Origin: Welwitschia mirabilis
Lineage: Eukaryota > Gnetophyta > Gnetopsida > Welwitschiales
Length of the DNA: 64,000 nucleotides
Direction of reading: 5' to 3'
NCBI GenBank assembly: GCA_051453625.1
Contig: JBOZIK010000001.1
Coordinates: 144,610,962-144,674,961 of the forward strand
Shown here: positions 36,780 through 48,105 of the stretch, piece after piece
Layout of the letters: every line of letters starts with the position of its first letter
Position numbering within the stretch: the first letter of the stretch is position 1
Notes under the pieces: generated by a model
Seen by the model: the letters and a program-made list of their open reading frames with translations, nothing else
What the model was told of the DNA's origin: nothing
The model's database searches: none
Made by a program: the position numbers and the translations under genes

Positions 36780-37932
36780 CAAAACACTCTCAAAATAATG
36801 TCCCATTATTACTGGTGATAACATAAATAATGCATATATAATTATGCTCATGATATGTCATTTCTATCAAACCTTTAGTCCCATAATACTTCAATAACAT
36901 ATGATGCTAATCCTCTTCTAATTATACTAGGAAAAGCTGAGAGACTCAATCCTCTAATTAAACATGATTTCATTTTTGATTTGATAATGAACTTAAATCC
37001 TTACTTTATTAATCATGTTTCTAATTTGCAATGGTATTACTGTAGAAAGATACTTTACTTTCTTGTTAAACTTGCCTTCTCTAATAGTTTCATAGTAGAA
37101 TTAAAGTTTTTTTTTCTTTTTAGTTATCTTTCATCATTTATCAATAACTTTTATTTTCATCATCTTGTGAATTCTTTTAGGCTCTCAACTTATACTGTTA
37201 TCTTGAATTCCTCATTCATGTATCCAAAACCTTCCTTTATCATATCATCCCTTTTCTTAAATGATTTCTAAAATATCACTTGAAAATTAAACTTTTATTA
37301 GCAAATATAATATTCTTGTAAACTATTAGAAATTAATATATTACGTTAGGTTCAAAAGGTAACATATCATTCTCTAGGAATAACATTTTATATGATACAT
37401 GTGCTTTAATCTTAAGCTCATCTACCAAAAATTGTTTTTGTATTTTCACTTTTTTCTTCCATAAATCTTTGATAACTATTGTGCTCCATCCTATGCATTC
37501 GTTTAAAATGAGTAGTTACACAATCATATGAAGTAATTGCCTTCATACCTTTCATGACCAAATATTTTCTTTTTTACATTTGCTCTTTATAGCATAAAGA
37601 GCATTTCATCCATTTGAAACTCTTTTTAACACACATTGTTTCCATTTATAGTATTGAGAATATTCTAATCTAAGGTATTTATAATGATTAACAATCTTGA
37701 GATATTTATTATTTAGCTAAAAATATAGTTTCTTGCATTTATTTCACAAATAAGAATTTTTTTCCCAACAACATTTACCTTCATCCCTAACTATTCATAA
37801 AATTTTTTTAATACTTTTAACATAGTCTAGAGTCCTACATTAAAATTTGTAACTAGTGCTACATCATTCACAAAAATTAAGAGATAGAGCTTTTTTTGGC
37901 CTATATTCATTGCATGCCTGTCTAATACCTAC
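36780..37932 (-). pseudogene. LINE-2 reverse transcriptase, 3' half (broken)
   Basis: Minus-strand non-LTR reverse transcriptase of a clade different from LINE-1. The active-site block reads LLIFVNDVALVTN at about 37,840-37,885 (family LLFADDVaLla; the first Asp is Asn). Then come MKVNVVGKKILIC and VNHYKYLRLEYS (family YKYLGv.fs). Further on, KKVKIQKQFLVDELKIK near 37,430 matches the iqk.fl...L.vk region and HVSYKMLFLENDMLPFE the tpY.iLl.E.G..Pie region. The 5' half of the same domain lies beyond the inserted Gypsy element, at 49,066 and above. Many stops. Confidence 0.75.
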
Positions 37933-37937
37933 TACAT
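37933..37937. other. Target-site duplication TACAT, left copy
   Basis: TACAT immediately precedes the LTR start TGATGG. The same five bases follow the other LTR at 49,061-49,065. Five base pairs is the normal duplication length for Ty3/Gypsy integrases. Confidence 0.85.
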
Positions 37938-38890
37938 TGATGGATGGATTATATGATAAAATAAGTGCAAAAAGTATCATGAAACAATATCAAAAAATGT
38001 AAAATAATGCTAGAAAAATGTAGAAACTATGCTGCTACTAATCTAAAATAAGCACACGTTATTAAAATTAAAAATACATCAAAGGCTTATTAAAGAACTA
38101 GCTGAGACTTAACCATTTAGTTTAAAATTCATCATCATAATAGTCTTGTGATGAAGTTACTTCAACTAGTCAGGTTATTTATTTAAGCTTAATTACTATG
38201 CACATATATTACACCAAGGGGGAAGACTAAAAGAAATAAAACATAACAAAGGTTAAACGAAACGCTGAGCAATACTTATTTCTAAGTATTGAAATTATCC
38301 TAGTTTATGTTTAGTGAAACAAAGAGCAGCAAGATTGAAGTAATATTACTTTTTTAAGTAATAAAGTATGTGCACAATGATACTCAAATCCTTTTGATAT
38401 TTACATTAAAATACCAATTATTATGTAAAGATGAGTTAACAAACTACATTCTCCTTTGCAAGTAACACTATGGGATGTGGAAACACGTTGCTGACACCTT
38501 CGCAGGCTAGCTAGAATTCCCTAACTTAACCTTCTTACCTTGTCTAATCCTAGAACCTTTTTGCCAAGAAGATCTTCACCTTTGGTGGTGATCACATTTT
38601 TATACCCTTGTTAGCTTTTTTTATTTCCATTCTTTACTCCCAAGGAACAGGTATATGGTTGGGGCTATTATGCTAATTTGTTACCTCAACCTTCTCTCTC
38701 ATCTTTATGCTACTTGCCATTCTATACCTAAAATGTAATAATGAAATATATGCATATAAACTTATCAACATACTAACTAATTAACCTATTGATTAGTAAG
38801 CATAAAAATAGATAAAAACATCTATTTGCTAATAGATAAGAGAAAATAGTTCATTAATAAGCAAGAACTAAAGAAAAGTAATTCTCATAA
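37938..38890 (-). repeat. 3' LTR of Athila-2
   Basis: 953 bp, plus-strand start TGATGGATGG and end ...ATTCTCATAA (the 48,106-49,060 copy ends ...ATCCTCATCA, so the terminal CA has decayed here). Similar throughout to the 5' LTR and to the LTR at 4,403-5,405. Confidence 0.88.
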
Positions 38891-38910
38891 GTTCCCTCAA
38901 TCTCAAATTT
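38891..38910 (-). other. Polypurine tract of Athila-2
   Basis: On the minus strand the bases next to the 3' LTR read GAGATTGAGGGAAC, a purine run where plus-strand DNA synthesis would be primed. Confidence 0.6.
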
Positions 38911-41900
38911 TTATTAGTTCCTTCACAAATAAAGTATTTTACAAAGATAAAGAAAGAAATGGAATTGGGTCGAGGATGTTTAAGATATCTCCCAAAAGGT
39001 TAGATTCCCCAAAAGATGTTCATAGTACAAGAAAATTAAAAAAGTAGAAGCTGCAGATTCATGTGCTGCAATTTTAGTTCTTCATAATTGTCCTTGTCTT
39101 TTAAACTCAAAATTACTTCTTTTAATCTTAACAGTTGTATAAATGTGGTTATGGTTTATTTGGTTTACATTGGTTACTTTATATTCTATAGACCATGGAT
39201 ATTTTACACAAAATTCATAAAGTATTGTACAAGAATCCTGCATTAAGCAAAGCCCTTTTGAAAATATAATTTTCTTACTTTGGTTGTTTTTATTTCCTTG
39301 TCTCTTAGGAGCTTTCCTATTTCCAAAAAAATTGTCCCCTTAACATTCACTTTATCTAACTCTTTATTAATCTACTCCCTAGAAAGTATCATTTGCATTT
39401 GTCTAGAGTAGATATCCATTCCCCTGATATTCTACTTAGCTTTTCTAGGCAATTCTTCTATACAAAACTTAGTGCAGAACATCTTTTTTGTAAACTTTTT
39501 AAAACTATATAATAGAAACGGTCTCTTTCCTTAGGAAGAGGGTTCAATGAGAATTTCAAGGACGTTAACAAAGACCATTTAATCTCATGTGATGGCTGGC
39601 CTTCTTATCAAAATCTCTCTTTAATCTTTATCTTAAGGCTATTCTTACCTTATTTTTAGGAGCTTTGATATTAGAAGCTGAGGTTTTACTTTAAACCTTT
39701 ATGCGAAGTTGTCTTGCCATGAATTGAAAAGTAAGAGAAAACATGATAAATCATAAAAACATAAGAGAATGAGAAATGTGAGAGTTATAGGTCTAATTGT
39801 GCTTAATATATATGAAAACTTATACTTGAAATGCATTAATTTCACACGATCGAAGAGTAATCACGATATAAACTAAATCTAAAATAGATTTAATTGAAAC
39901 TTTTTCACACTCAGCTAATGTTTGATAGAATCGAACATTATGCTGGTATGTTGTAAGTCTAGAAATTTCGCTGAGTTGGAGCTGACATTACAGGTGCTAA
40001 CGTGGTTAACATGATGTGGAGTTGATGTTGTAATGATAGTCATCGAGAATGAAGAGGGATCATCAAGAAGAACTTTAAGTGGAATAGTGAGGTAATTGGA
40101 AGGCATTTTTAACTAGTAATTACTCTTTACAGCACCAAATTTAACAAAGGTTATTAAGGATGAATGAGTTTTGAACAAGGGTTGTCGAATCCATTATGAA
40201 GGTAATTGAAAGATTTTAAGATAGTCATTGAGGACTCACAAGTTCTCCATGTGATCCTTCCAATTTTTACTATTATCATAATGAAGCTAGGTGTAAATTA
40301 AAAAGTAGAATCTCATGCTAGAGTTATAAAGAGAAGTTGAGAGAAGTCATCAAGAATGAGATCTTACCATCCCAAAAGGCAAGTTTAAAGGATTAAAGTT
40401 GGCTTAAAATTCAATTTAAAGATTTAAATTTGCACTAGTATCAGTTAAGTTTCAAAACTTACATGCTAAGAGTTAGGCTTGAAATCTGATTTGAGGTTTC
40501 AACTTTGGATCAATATCAATCAAGTATGCAATTCTTTTCTTTTGATTACAAGATAAAGAAATACTTGAATTAGCTAAAAATCCAATTTGAAATTCCAACT
40601 TCAAGTTGGTATGAGTCAAGCTCATGATACTTATTTGAATGTAGGTTTTTGAGCAAGTAAGATGAATTAATTAACTTGGAATCTGATTCAAAGTTTTAAC
40701 TTTGAGTTGATGTCAGTTAAAAGATTTAAATTTTAAATGGATAATCTGAAATCTAACAAAAATTTTCAACTTTAGATTAATTTCAATCAGCTAAGTGATA
40801 TTCCTTGTGATGGTGATCTTAATATTTGATTTATGATGGAATTTTTCTAGAGAAAAACACCAGTAACTCTTCTTTCTTATCCTTTCTTGAAAAAAAAGGA
40901 TCTTTTCTGAGTTACTAGATATGATCTAAAAATTTTCTCTTGATTAAAATGTATTTATAGGTATGTGGTAATTATTCGATGATGTAGTTTATAATAGTAA
41001 GACTTGGTGGATTCTGTAGTAGCATATAGCTCAAAAATTCCAAACTGATCATAAGTTAATCTGAAATCTCAACTTTAGGTTGAATCTTGGTCAATTTAGG
41101 ATCCCTTGATTTGAGACCTGCTTAAAGATCTATGCTGACACTTAACACACTTTTTCTATTTGGTAAAACAGATATATCACTTTTATCAAATCTTTTACTT
41201 TAAAAAAAACATGTGTATTTTTGTACTCAGTTACATTCTACTTTTTATCTTCTTTCATCCCTTAATCTCTATGGCTTACACTCCTCCTTTTTTTATTGCT
41301 GCCTCTGGCATTAAGAAGTGAAGCATTATTTATTCAGCTTAGGTTCTATGCAAATAAACATGTGCATTAGCACTATAGATCCTCAATCACCTTAAGTCTC
41401 TATCAGGTCTAAAATTTAGTAGTTTCCATACTATGATTACAAATAGATTGGTGAGGTTTTAAATGCTTTAGATTCCTTCATTAGTGAGGGTAGTAAGGAT
41501 TTCTTTAGGAGTCGTTTCATTCCTCTAAGCTTTAATCCTTTGATTCATCACCTAGTGAGTAAGTATTTGAGACTGAGAAGTGAAGAATTATGTTAGTAAC
41601 TCAATTATGGGGAATCAGGTTATAAAGTTTCTTTAGGTTAGATAGCTAGACAGATGCAAGTGCTAAAGAAGAAAGTCAATTAGCTTTAGGACACCAATCT
41701 TATCTTAATACTGCATTGAATTTTGATAAGAAAATTATAGAGAGGATTATATGGAATTCTAAATATTATTAAAAATTTTATCTAGTCAATCTTAAGGAAA
41801 TTTACATGCTAACTAAATGTTTAGGTGACATGCATCTCTTATCCTCAGGTGAGAATTCTGCAAAGTGAACATCAAATACTAGGCATTCTCACATGAAGAA

Positions 41901-42870
41901 TAAATTCTGCAATTTCTCTGAGAATTGATTTTCCTAAATCAAGGAGTAGTTTATTTAAGGATTTGAGAAATGCTTTTTCTTTTCATTTTTGTAATTAGAT
42001 GAAATAATTTCTTTACTTAATAAAGTTTTTGAGTTTTATTGTGAATAAATTATCTTTTACTAATTTTACTTTATTATGAATAAATTGACTCTATTAAAGG
42101 AAATTCAAATTAAAAAATTCATCAAATTATTAAGATCATGTAAATTGATTTTAAACTTTAAAGTCTTCTCTTAGATTAAATAGAATTTAATAATTGTGCA
42201 TGCTATTGAATTGAAAAATACTTGGATACACATTCCATCATAGATGAATAATCCCTTCTAGTTTTATTTCCTTTTTGATTTGTAGTTGTGATAAGGTTCT
42301 GGTTTTAGTAACTAACTATGTCTTAGATGACTCCTGGGGTATTATTATTCCTCCACTTTTCATTTTTCACAACTTAGATTAACCACAATTAGGAGAGTGC
42401 TATCATTATTAAAGTAGTCAGAACCTACAGAATTTTTTTTAATTCAAATTGTGGCTAACTGACCCCTCAGTGGAGTTCTCATAACTACCATATTATACTA
42501 CCAAAGACTTCTCTCGAGAATATTTGACCTGGTACACTTATGATAAAACATCGTTAGTACTTTTCTTTCTTTATCTATATCTTTTTTTTAATACTCAAAA
42601 GGTATTTTATTATATGATGAAATGTGTCTTCTCAATTTTCTTAATAAAGATAGTGCATAGTTTTGTATTTAAGACTTATCAAATTAATTTCTTGTTTTAT
42701 AATCATTTCATTTACCTTAAACAACTTGGTAAATTGGTATACTAAATAAACTTTAAAGAAATGACATGTCCTTTTTATTATCTAATTTTCGAGCTTTATT
42801 TTAGAGGTAGAGTGGAAGTATTCTTTCCACCTTTTTAGGGATTTTTAAATAATTAAGTATGAATTTGTGA
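38911..42870 (-). other. Athila-2 region between pol and 3' LTR
   Basis: About 4 kb. Some Athila elements carry an envelope-like ORF here; none is open now, and the 63-codon frame at 39,915-40,106 has no motif. Diverged repeats occupy about 40,398-41,100 (separate entry). I see no captured host gene. Confidence 0.5.
40398..41100. repeat. Diverged tandem repeats in the 3' part of Athila-2
   Basis: At least six copies of a 50-56 bp core begin near 40,398, 40,472, 40,569, 40,671, 40,741 and 41,053. The core reads roughly TTRRCTTGAAATCTGATTTG, then AAGTTTCAACTTTRGGTTGA, then TATCAATCAAGT. Spacing is 70-100 bp for the first five, with a longer gap before the sixth. Satellite-like repeats between pol and the 3' LTR are known in other large plant Gypsy elements. 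Confidence 0.65.
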
Positions 42871-43778
42871 TTATAATACAACCTTACTCTTACCCATTAA
42901 CTTGGTAGGTTACTTTTTTATTAGGATCATAGATTTCTATGGCTTCGTTCCCTAGAATCCTTATTATGGTATAGGATCCTAGCCAATTTTCTTCATATTT
43001 TTGTTTTAAATGGATTTTATTGGGATCATAAATTAATATAGAAGCTCATGCATTAAAATTTATTTTCTTGATACTGTTATCATGATATATTTTAGTTTTC
43101 TGTTGTATGATTCTTTATGTAAGGGAGCTTTTTTCTATTTTCATCTAAAATATTCATGTATTCTATTTATTTTCTTTTAACTGTGTCTTAATTACATTTT
43201 AGTTCTTTAGCTAATTTAAACTTTTTCTTTTCTAAGTTCAATTGGCAAATTAGCTCTTTTCTCATAGATGAATTCATATGGAGTAAATCCTATAGTATTC
43301 TTTTAAATTATTCTATAAGCCCATAGAGCTTTACTTAACTTATCAATCTAATTATTTTTCTTATTATTTATAACTTTTTTTAATATTCTATTAAGATCTC
43401 TATTACTCACTTTAGCTTGGCGATTAGATTGAGGGTAATAGGTAGTAGAGAGCTTATGATGGATACCAAACTTAGTCAAAAGTTTCTTAAAGACTTCATT
43501 AGTAAAGTGAGTTTCCTTATCAGATATAAGACTTTGAGGGGCTCCAAATTAATAGATGATATTTTTAAAGAAAAAGTTAATCACGATTTGGAAAGAATAA
43601 TTTATTTTAGCCTCATCCTCAACCTATTTAATGAAATAATAGACATAGACCAAAATATATTTCTTTTTAAAAGATGAAGGATTTATAGGTCCAATAAAAT
43701 CTATTTCTCAAACATCAAAAGGTTCAATTATTTAAATCCATTAATGTGGAATTTCTAAATTTTGATTCAATGTGCATT

Positions 43779-43856
43779 TTCTTTGACATTTATCACAACC
43801 TTGGACATAAGTATTTACATCCCTGAATATGATGGGCCAATAATATTCCATATGGA
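43779..43856. repeat. 78 bp sequence repeated on the other side of the gap (left copy)
   Basis: Identical to 43,957-44,034 except GAATATG against GATTATG. The two copies flank exactly 100 N. Most simply this is one overlap of two contig ends left unmerged by scaffolding. Confidence 0.85.
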
Positions 43857-43956
43857 NNNNNNNNNNNNNNNNNNNNNNNNNNNNNNNNNNNNNNNNNNNN
43901 NNNNNNNNNNNNNNNNNNNNNNNNNNNNNNNNNNNNNNNNNNNNNNNNNNNNNNNN
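43857..43956. other. Assembly gap, 100 N, probably negative in size
   Basis: Flanked by the same 78 bp on both sides, so the contigs likely overlap and no sequence is missing. Other gaps in the window are 10-43 N. Confidence 0.8.
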
Positions 43957-44034
43957 TTCTTTGACATTTATCACAACCTTGGACATAAGTATTTACATCC
44001 CTGATTATGATGGGCCAATAATATTCCATATGGA
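43957..44034. repeat. 78 bp sequence repeated across the gap (right copy)
   Basis: See the left copy at 43,779-43,856. This copy is continuous with the upstream integrase sequence. Confidence 0.85.
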
Positions 44035-44369
44035 GAATTTTCATTCCTATTATTTTTGCATTGTAATGTCCTCCTTCTCTCTTGTGAGCTTCCTTTAAAA
44101 TTTATTTTGTAAGTTCTCGTTTATTCATCTTCTAATGACATCGTCCTCACATTCTCTAAATAACATCTTATCATGCCAAATATAATTTCTAGACTTCCTT
44201 AACATTATTTTTCTTTTATAGTAAGTCATAAAAGAGGATAATATTTTGCTTATAATAAAGTTGGAAATGTCAGCATACCATGTATTTAGGGTTATCTGAA
44301 AAAGGTGTTCATTAGGAAACTCATCTCTTATGTTGATCTGCTCTTGATTTGGAAATTCTAACCTAATAA

Positions 44370-44745
44370 GTGATCTACTACCACATTTTCTATTCCTTTC
44401 GTATCAATAATTTCTAAATCAAACTAATGCATTAATAATATCCATTTCATAATTCTTGAGTGTGCTTATTTCTTATTCATTAGAAATATAATTGCACTAT
44501 GGTTAGTATGAACTTTTACTTCACAAACTAAAATATAATGTCTGAATTTTTCTAATGTCATTACTACTGCTAGTAATTATTTCTTTGTTACTATATAATT
44601 TTGCTGGGCAGGTTTGAAATTCTTACTGATGTTTGGATGCATTTATCATAATGTGAAATGGTCTTGTCTAATTTGGCCCTTATAGATTAGATGCTAATAA
44701 AAGTTTATCTTTTAAGGTTTGGTAGGCATCCTGACATTCCTTAGT
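44370..44745 (-). pseudogene. Athila-2 RNase H (broken)
   Basis: FRHYILVCEVKVHTNHSAI at about 44,470-44,535 (family FRhYi.g..v.v.TDHsAl; Asp is Asn), then FLMNKK, IMKWILLM and FDLEIIDTKGIENVVVDHL at about 44,370-44,440. Follows RT on the minus strand as expected. Confidence 0.75.
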
Positions 44746-45765
44746 TTAGTCATGTGCCACATCCTTTTGTAGAAGATTTTTTAAAGGTCTAGTAATTTTA
44801 CTGACATTGGACATGAATCTCCTATAATATCCAACATGTCCTAGGGAAGATCTCAACTTTTTGAGTTTAGTTAGGGATGAAATAGCTTTTATAACTTTGA
44901 TTTTCTGTTCATCAATTTCAATCCCCTTTTTAGATATTTTATGTGTTAATATTATTTCTTTTGTCACCATAATATGCCTTTTCAACTAAGGTGTTTTTCC
45001 TTGTGTCTTTTCAAAACTTTTTTCAGTTTCTAAAGTCACTCTTCAAAGTCTTTTTCAAATGTTGAGAAGTCATTCATAAATGCTTTAACAAATCTTCCTA
45101 ACATGTCTTAAGAAATACTATTTACTAATCTTTGAAAAATAGCAAGATCACTACATAGGCCAAATGGTAGTACTTTATAAGCATAAGTACTCTAATGACA
45201 AGTTAAAGTTATTTTGAATTGGTCTTCTAAAGCTATAGGAACTTGATTGTAGCCACTACATCCATCTAGGAAGCTCTGATATTGATATCCAGATACCTTT
45301 TCTAAAACTTGATCAATAAATGAAAGAGAAAAATGATCTTTTTAAGTTGTTGTATTTAAAATTCTAAAGACTATAGGAACCCTCCATTTATTTTCTTTCT
45401 TTGATACAACTATTATAGGACTAACCCATTCTGAATTAAATATTGGGTAAATGAATTCTACTTCTAATAGTTTAAAAATTTCTTATTTAATTACCTCATG
45501 CAGATGTAAGTTACACCTTCTCTCTAGTTATCAACTTGGTTTAATAGAAGTGTCTAAGTAGATTTTATGCTAGTAGATTTTTGGATTTATTCCTTTAATA
45601 TCTATATGTTTCCAAGAAAAGGATCCTTTTCTTTTAACTAACATTCTTTTAAGTCTTCTCTTCTGAAAATGAGTTAAACAATTGTTTATAATCAAATTTC
45701 TATTATGATCTACCTCAATATACTCTAGCCCTTCCTTAAGAGGAGGTTTATTTAACATCAAGTTA
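44746..45765 (-). pseudogene. Athila-2 reverse transcriptase with pre-RT region (broken)
   Basis: The pre-RT segment 45,570-45,761 is open: PPLKEGLEYIEVD and FSWKHIDIKGINPKIY, matching the Athila W..aDIkGI.P..C stretch. The palm region (45,000-45,560) is broken into short frames. The C-terminal part 44,746-44,985 is open: GHVGYYRRFMSNVSKI and RPLKNLLQKDV, preceded by THKISKKGIEID. Reverse transcriptase makes the DNA copy in cytoplasmic particles. The ATGs at the left of these pieces are not native starts. Confidence 0.82.
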
Positions 45766-45815
45766 ACTACCTGTGTTAGGATTGCATTGGTTCTTACTTC
45801 TATGTTTTGTACTAT

Positions 45816-46220
45816 TTATTCAATAACCACTCCATTAGATGCTTTGATCTCTTTTTTAAGATCTTCAAGATTGATTTCCATTACCCCTCTTCTAGAATAA
45901 TTAGTAGCATCTATAGTAGCCATCCATGGTTCCCCAAAAATCAAGTCATAGGTATCTTCTTGAGTTTTCATTACTAGTGAATCTATCAAATAGATAAAAC
46001 TTTGGAGTTCTATAGGTATCTCGTTTAGAACTCCTTCTAGCATAATTGTTGAGTCATCTACTAAGCAAACTTTTCCTTAGTAAGGTATTAATTTTGATTT
46101 TCCTAGTTCTTCATACGTTTCATAGTCATAATAATAATGCTTATTCTAAGATCTATAAGTGCTTCTACTCTAAGTTTTCCATCTATTTTCACATCTATCA
46201 TAGGTGTTTTAGGATCACTA
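45816..46220 (-). pseudogene. Athila-2 protease (broken)
   Basis: PKTPMIDVKIDGKLRVEALI then DLRISI near 46,145-46,215 is the catalytic block (family DLGAS; Asp kept, Gly and Ala replaced). After a frameshift, 45,816-46,043 is open with YDLIFGEPWMATIDAT, the family's iiLGrPfla...A block. The plus-strand ORF at 46,046-46,336 is antisense. Confidence 0.78.
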
Positions 46221-46270
46221 TATTTTTCATATTGCCTACTTTGAAGAACTTGTATGGAAGTTCAAGAAAC

Positions 46271-46519
46271 TTAATCCTTCCTTACCATCTTAGTTTGTTT
46301 TTTTTCCTTCTTTTCTTTTTTACTTTTTTCTTTTAAGCACATTCTCTTCATATGTTTTCCATACATATGTACATCCTTTAATATTTTTAAAAGAGGTATT
46401 GATATTTTTATGTATTTTAATATCGTTATTAAATATTTTATATCTTTTTCAACTTTTAAATGTTCTATTTGTTTTCTTCTCATTCGAAAAAGTATAGAAT
46501 CTACTAAGGTGTAGTCCAT
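46271..46519 (-). pseudogene. Athila-2 segment between gag and protease, 82 codons open
   Basis: IKYLITILKYIKISIPLLKI followed by VHMYGKHMKRMCLKEK is the conserved Athila helix before protease (family ...l..l.i.iPlldai...P.YakfmKdi). Lys-rich C-terminal part. Continuous with gag upstream and protease downstream, separated by stops. Confidence 0.65.
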
Positions 46520-48060
46520 TCTTTTTCTTTCAACTTTCTCTTATTCTTTATTTAGGGAGTTGTTTGTATTTACATTCTTTTTCTATGATTCATTTGTCAC
46601 TTTTTATTTGCCTAATTTAGTATTTACTACTTTACTTATTGCTTTTCTAGGATTTAGTTGAGGTTTAGAAGGGATTTTTTCTTCTTTCTTTTCCTATTTC
46701 TGATTTTTATTGTTGATTATTTAGATCTCTAATAGTTTCTATAAGAATCATACTAGTCTTGCCTCTTTGAGTTTACATACCTTTTTAAAGGTCACTCCAT
46801 TTTTCCTTTCCATTTTCTACTTTGATAGGGAGGTGGTTTCTTTTTAATTTAAGGTTGGTTGCTAGAATTTAAATCCAATCTATTTATATCTAATCACTAA
46901 ACAAATTCTTATATCTAAGGGAATTCTATTTCATCATGATTCTCTTCCTCATAGTGTTCACATGTAGGTCCTTCTTCTCCCTTAAGGTTTTGTACAACTA
47001 ACTAATCAAACTTTTTTACCATGCTATTAGTTACATTTTTAGCTACTCCCATAAGACTGATATGTTTTGAGCTATATACACTATCATCTAGTTTTGGGAC
47101 ATATACTTCATTTACTTTTTTCTTCTTATCGTTTTATTTACCCCATTATTAACTCATATTATAAAACTAAGTAATAGCTTCTCCCACTTCTTGGATATTC
47201 TTGGTTTTCATGCTTCCTCTACATAACAACTCTAATTTCTTTAAAATGTTTAACTCTACAGTCCTCTAAGTAAGGCTCTGACTTACTCCCTAGATGTAAT
47301 TCCACGATTAGGACACTTGGCTAACAATATGTTATACCTATCCACATATTCATTAAATCTTTTATTCTTTCTTTGTTTAATATTTAGGATTTGTTCTCTT
47401 AAATCTTTCACCATGCTTATGGATTGGAATTAAACTAGGAAAGTATTTTTAAGGGTTTCTCATAAACTAAAAGCATGATTATGCTTGCTATTATACCATA
47501 ATTGAGCATCAAATATCTTAAAAAGTCAGATTGTAAGTCAAGATAATTAGCTTTGCAAAAGGCATCAAATAAATGTAGGTGTAACAGGGGTTTTTCTAAC
47601 TTTTTACCTTCAAAAGTGGGTATTGTAGTAGTATTTATATTTCTTACTTTATCTAGTTGCTATAGGGCCATAGGATTAATAGGGCTTAAATCATCTAATT
47701 AGTGGGTATCATGATTCAATGGTCTTGAATCTCCATCATCTTTTCAATAACATCTTGTTACAACTTTCGTTTCAGGTTTTCTGATCTAAACTATTTGAGA
47801 AGATTCTCTTGGTAAGTGAGGTGATGTATGAAAGATTTGCAATCATTGCTTAAATTTGATCATCAATTTAGGAAATATTTGGTCTTTTACCATCTCTTCT
47901 AAGATTACTTCATCCTTTGTAAAATCGTCTTCTTCTACCTCTAATTTAACAGTACTTTTAATCTGCTTGTTTAGACCATATTTATGTGAATCTTTAATGT
48001 ACCTACCCCTTTCATCTCGTCATTTCCCTTGACTATCTTGTTGCATGAAACCTTTTATTA
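46520..48060 (-). pseudogene. Athila-2 gag (broken)
   Basis: Readable capsid part at about 47,290-47,520 on the minus strand: IFDAQLWYNSKHNHAF (family A..W...), ETLKNTFL.QFQS, VKDLREQILNIKQRKN, FNEYVDRYNILLAKCPN. This follows the LRxEi..f.Q...Es..eY..RF pattern of plant Gypsy gag. Toward protease a Lys/Glu/Asn-rich linker follows. No zinc knuckle was seen. Confidence 0.65.
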
Positions 48061-48083
48061 TCTCTACTAATTAACTTTAGAGT

Positions 48084-48105
48084 AGTCCTCCTATTTGTAC
48101 CAAAA
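48084..48105 (-). other. Primer-binding site of Athila-2
   Basis: On the minus strand the LTR end ...ACTCATCA is followed by TTTTGGTACAAATAGGAGGA. This aligns with TTTTGGCGCCGTTGCCGGGG, the tRNA-Asp-type site of Athila elements, with mostly transition differences. Confidence 0.55.

Larger units (their letters stand above)
42880..44110 (-). pseudogene. Athila-2 integrase (broken, spans an assembly gap)
   Basis: The zinc-binding N-terminus reads HYNAKIIGMKILHMEYYWP then YVQGCDKCQR (family H..H...C..C), close to the gap at 43,857-43,956. The core at 43,200-43,700 gives SLISDKETHFTNEVFKKLL, with the second catalytic Asp, then YYPQSNRQAKVSNRDLNRIL, where the catalytic Glu of family QAEVSNR is Lys, and ALWAYR. 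The C-terminus at 42,880-43,000 reads SYTIIRILGNEAIEIYDP and YQVNG, the Athila-type ending. Frameshifts are frequent. The 43,417-43,677 plus-strand ORF is antisense. Confidence 0.8.

Noticed and set aside
36981-37271. 96-codon plus-strand ORF
   Set aside because: Antisense to the LINE-2 C-terminal region. No motif of its own.
39915-40106. 63-codon minus-strand ORF as an envelope-like remnant of Athila-2
   Set aside because: Position fits, but it is short, has no membrane segment and no motif.
43741-44044. Long ORFs across the gap on both strands
   Set aside because: Their length comes from reading through 100 N and from the duplicated 78 bp overlap. Only the minus-strand integrase sequence is real.
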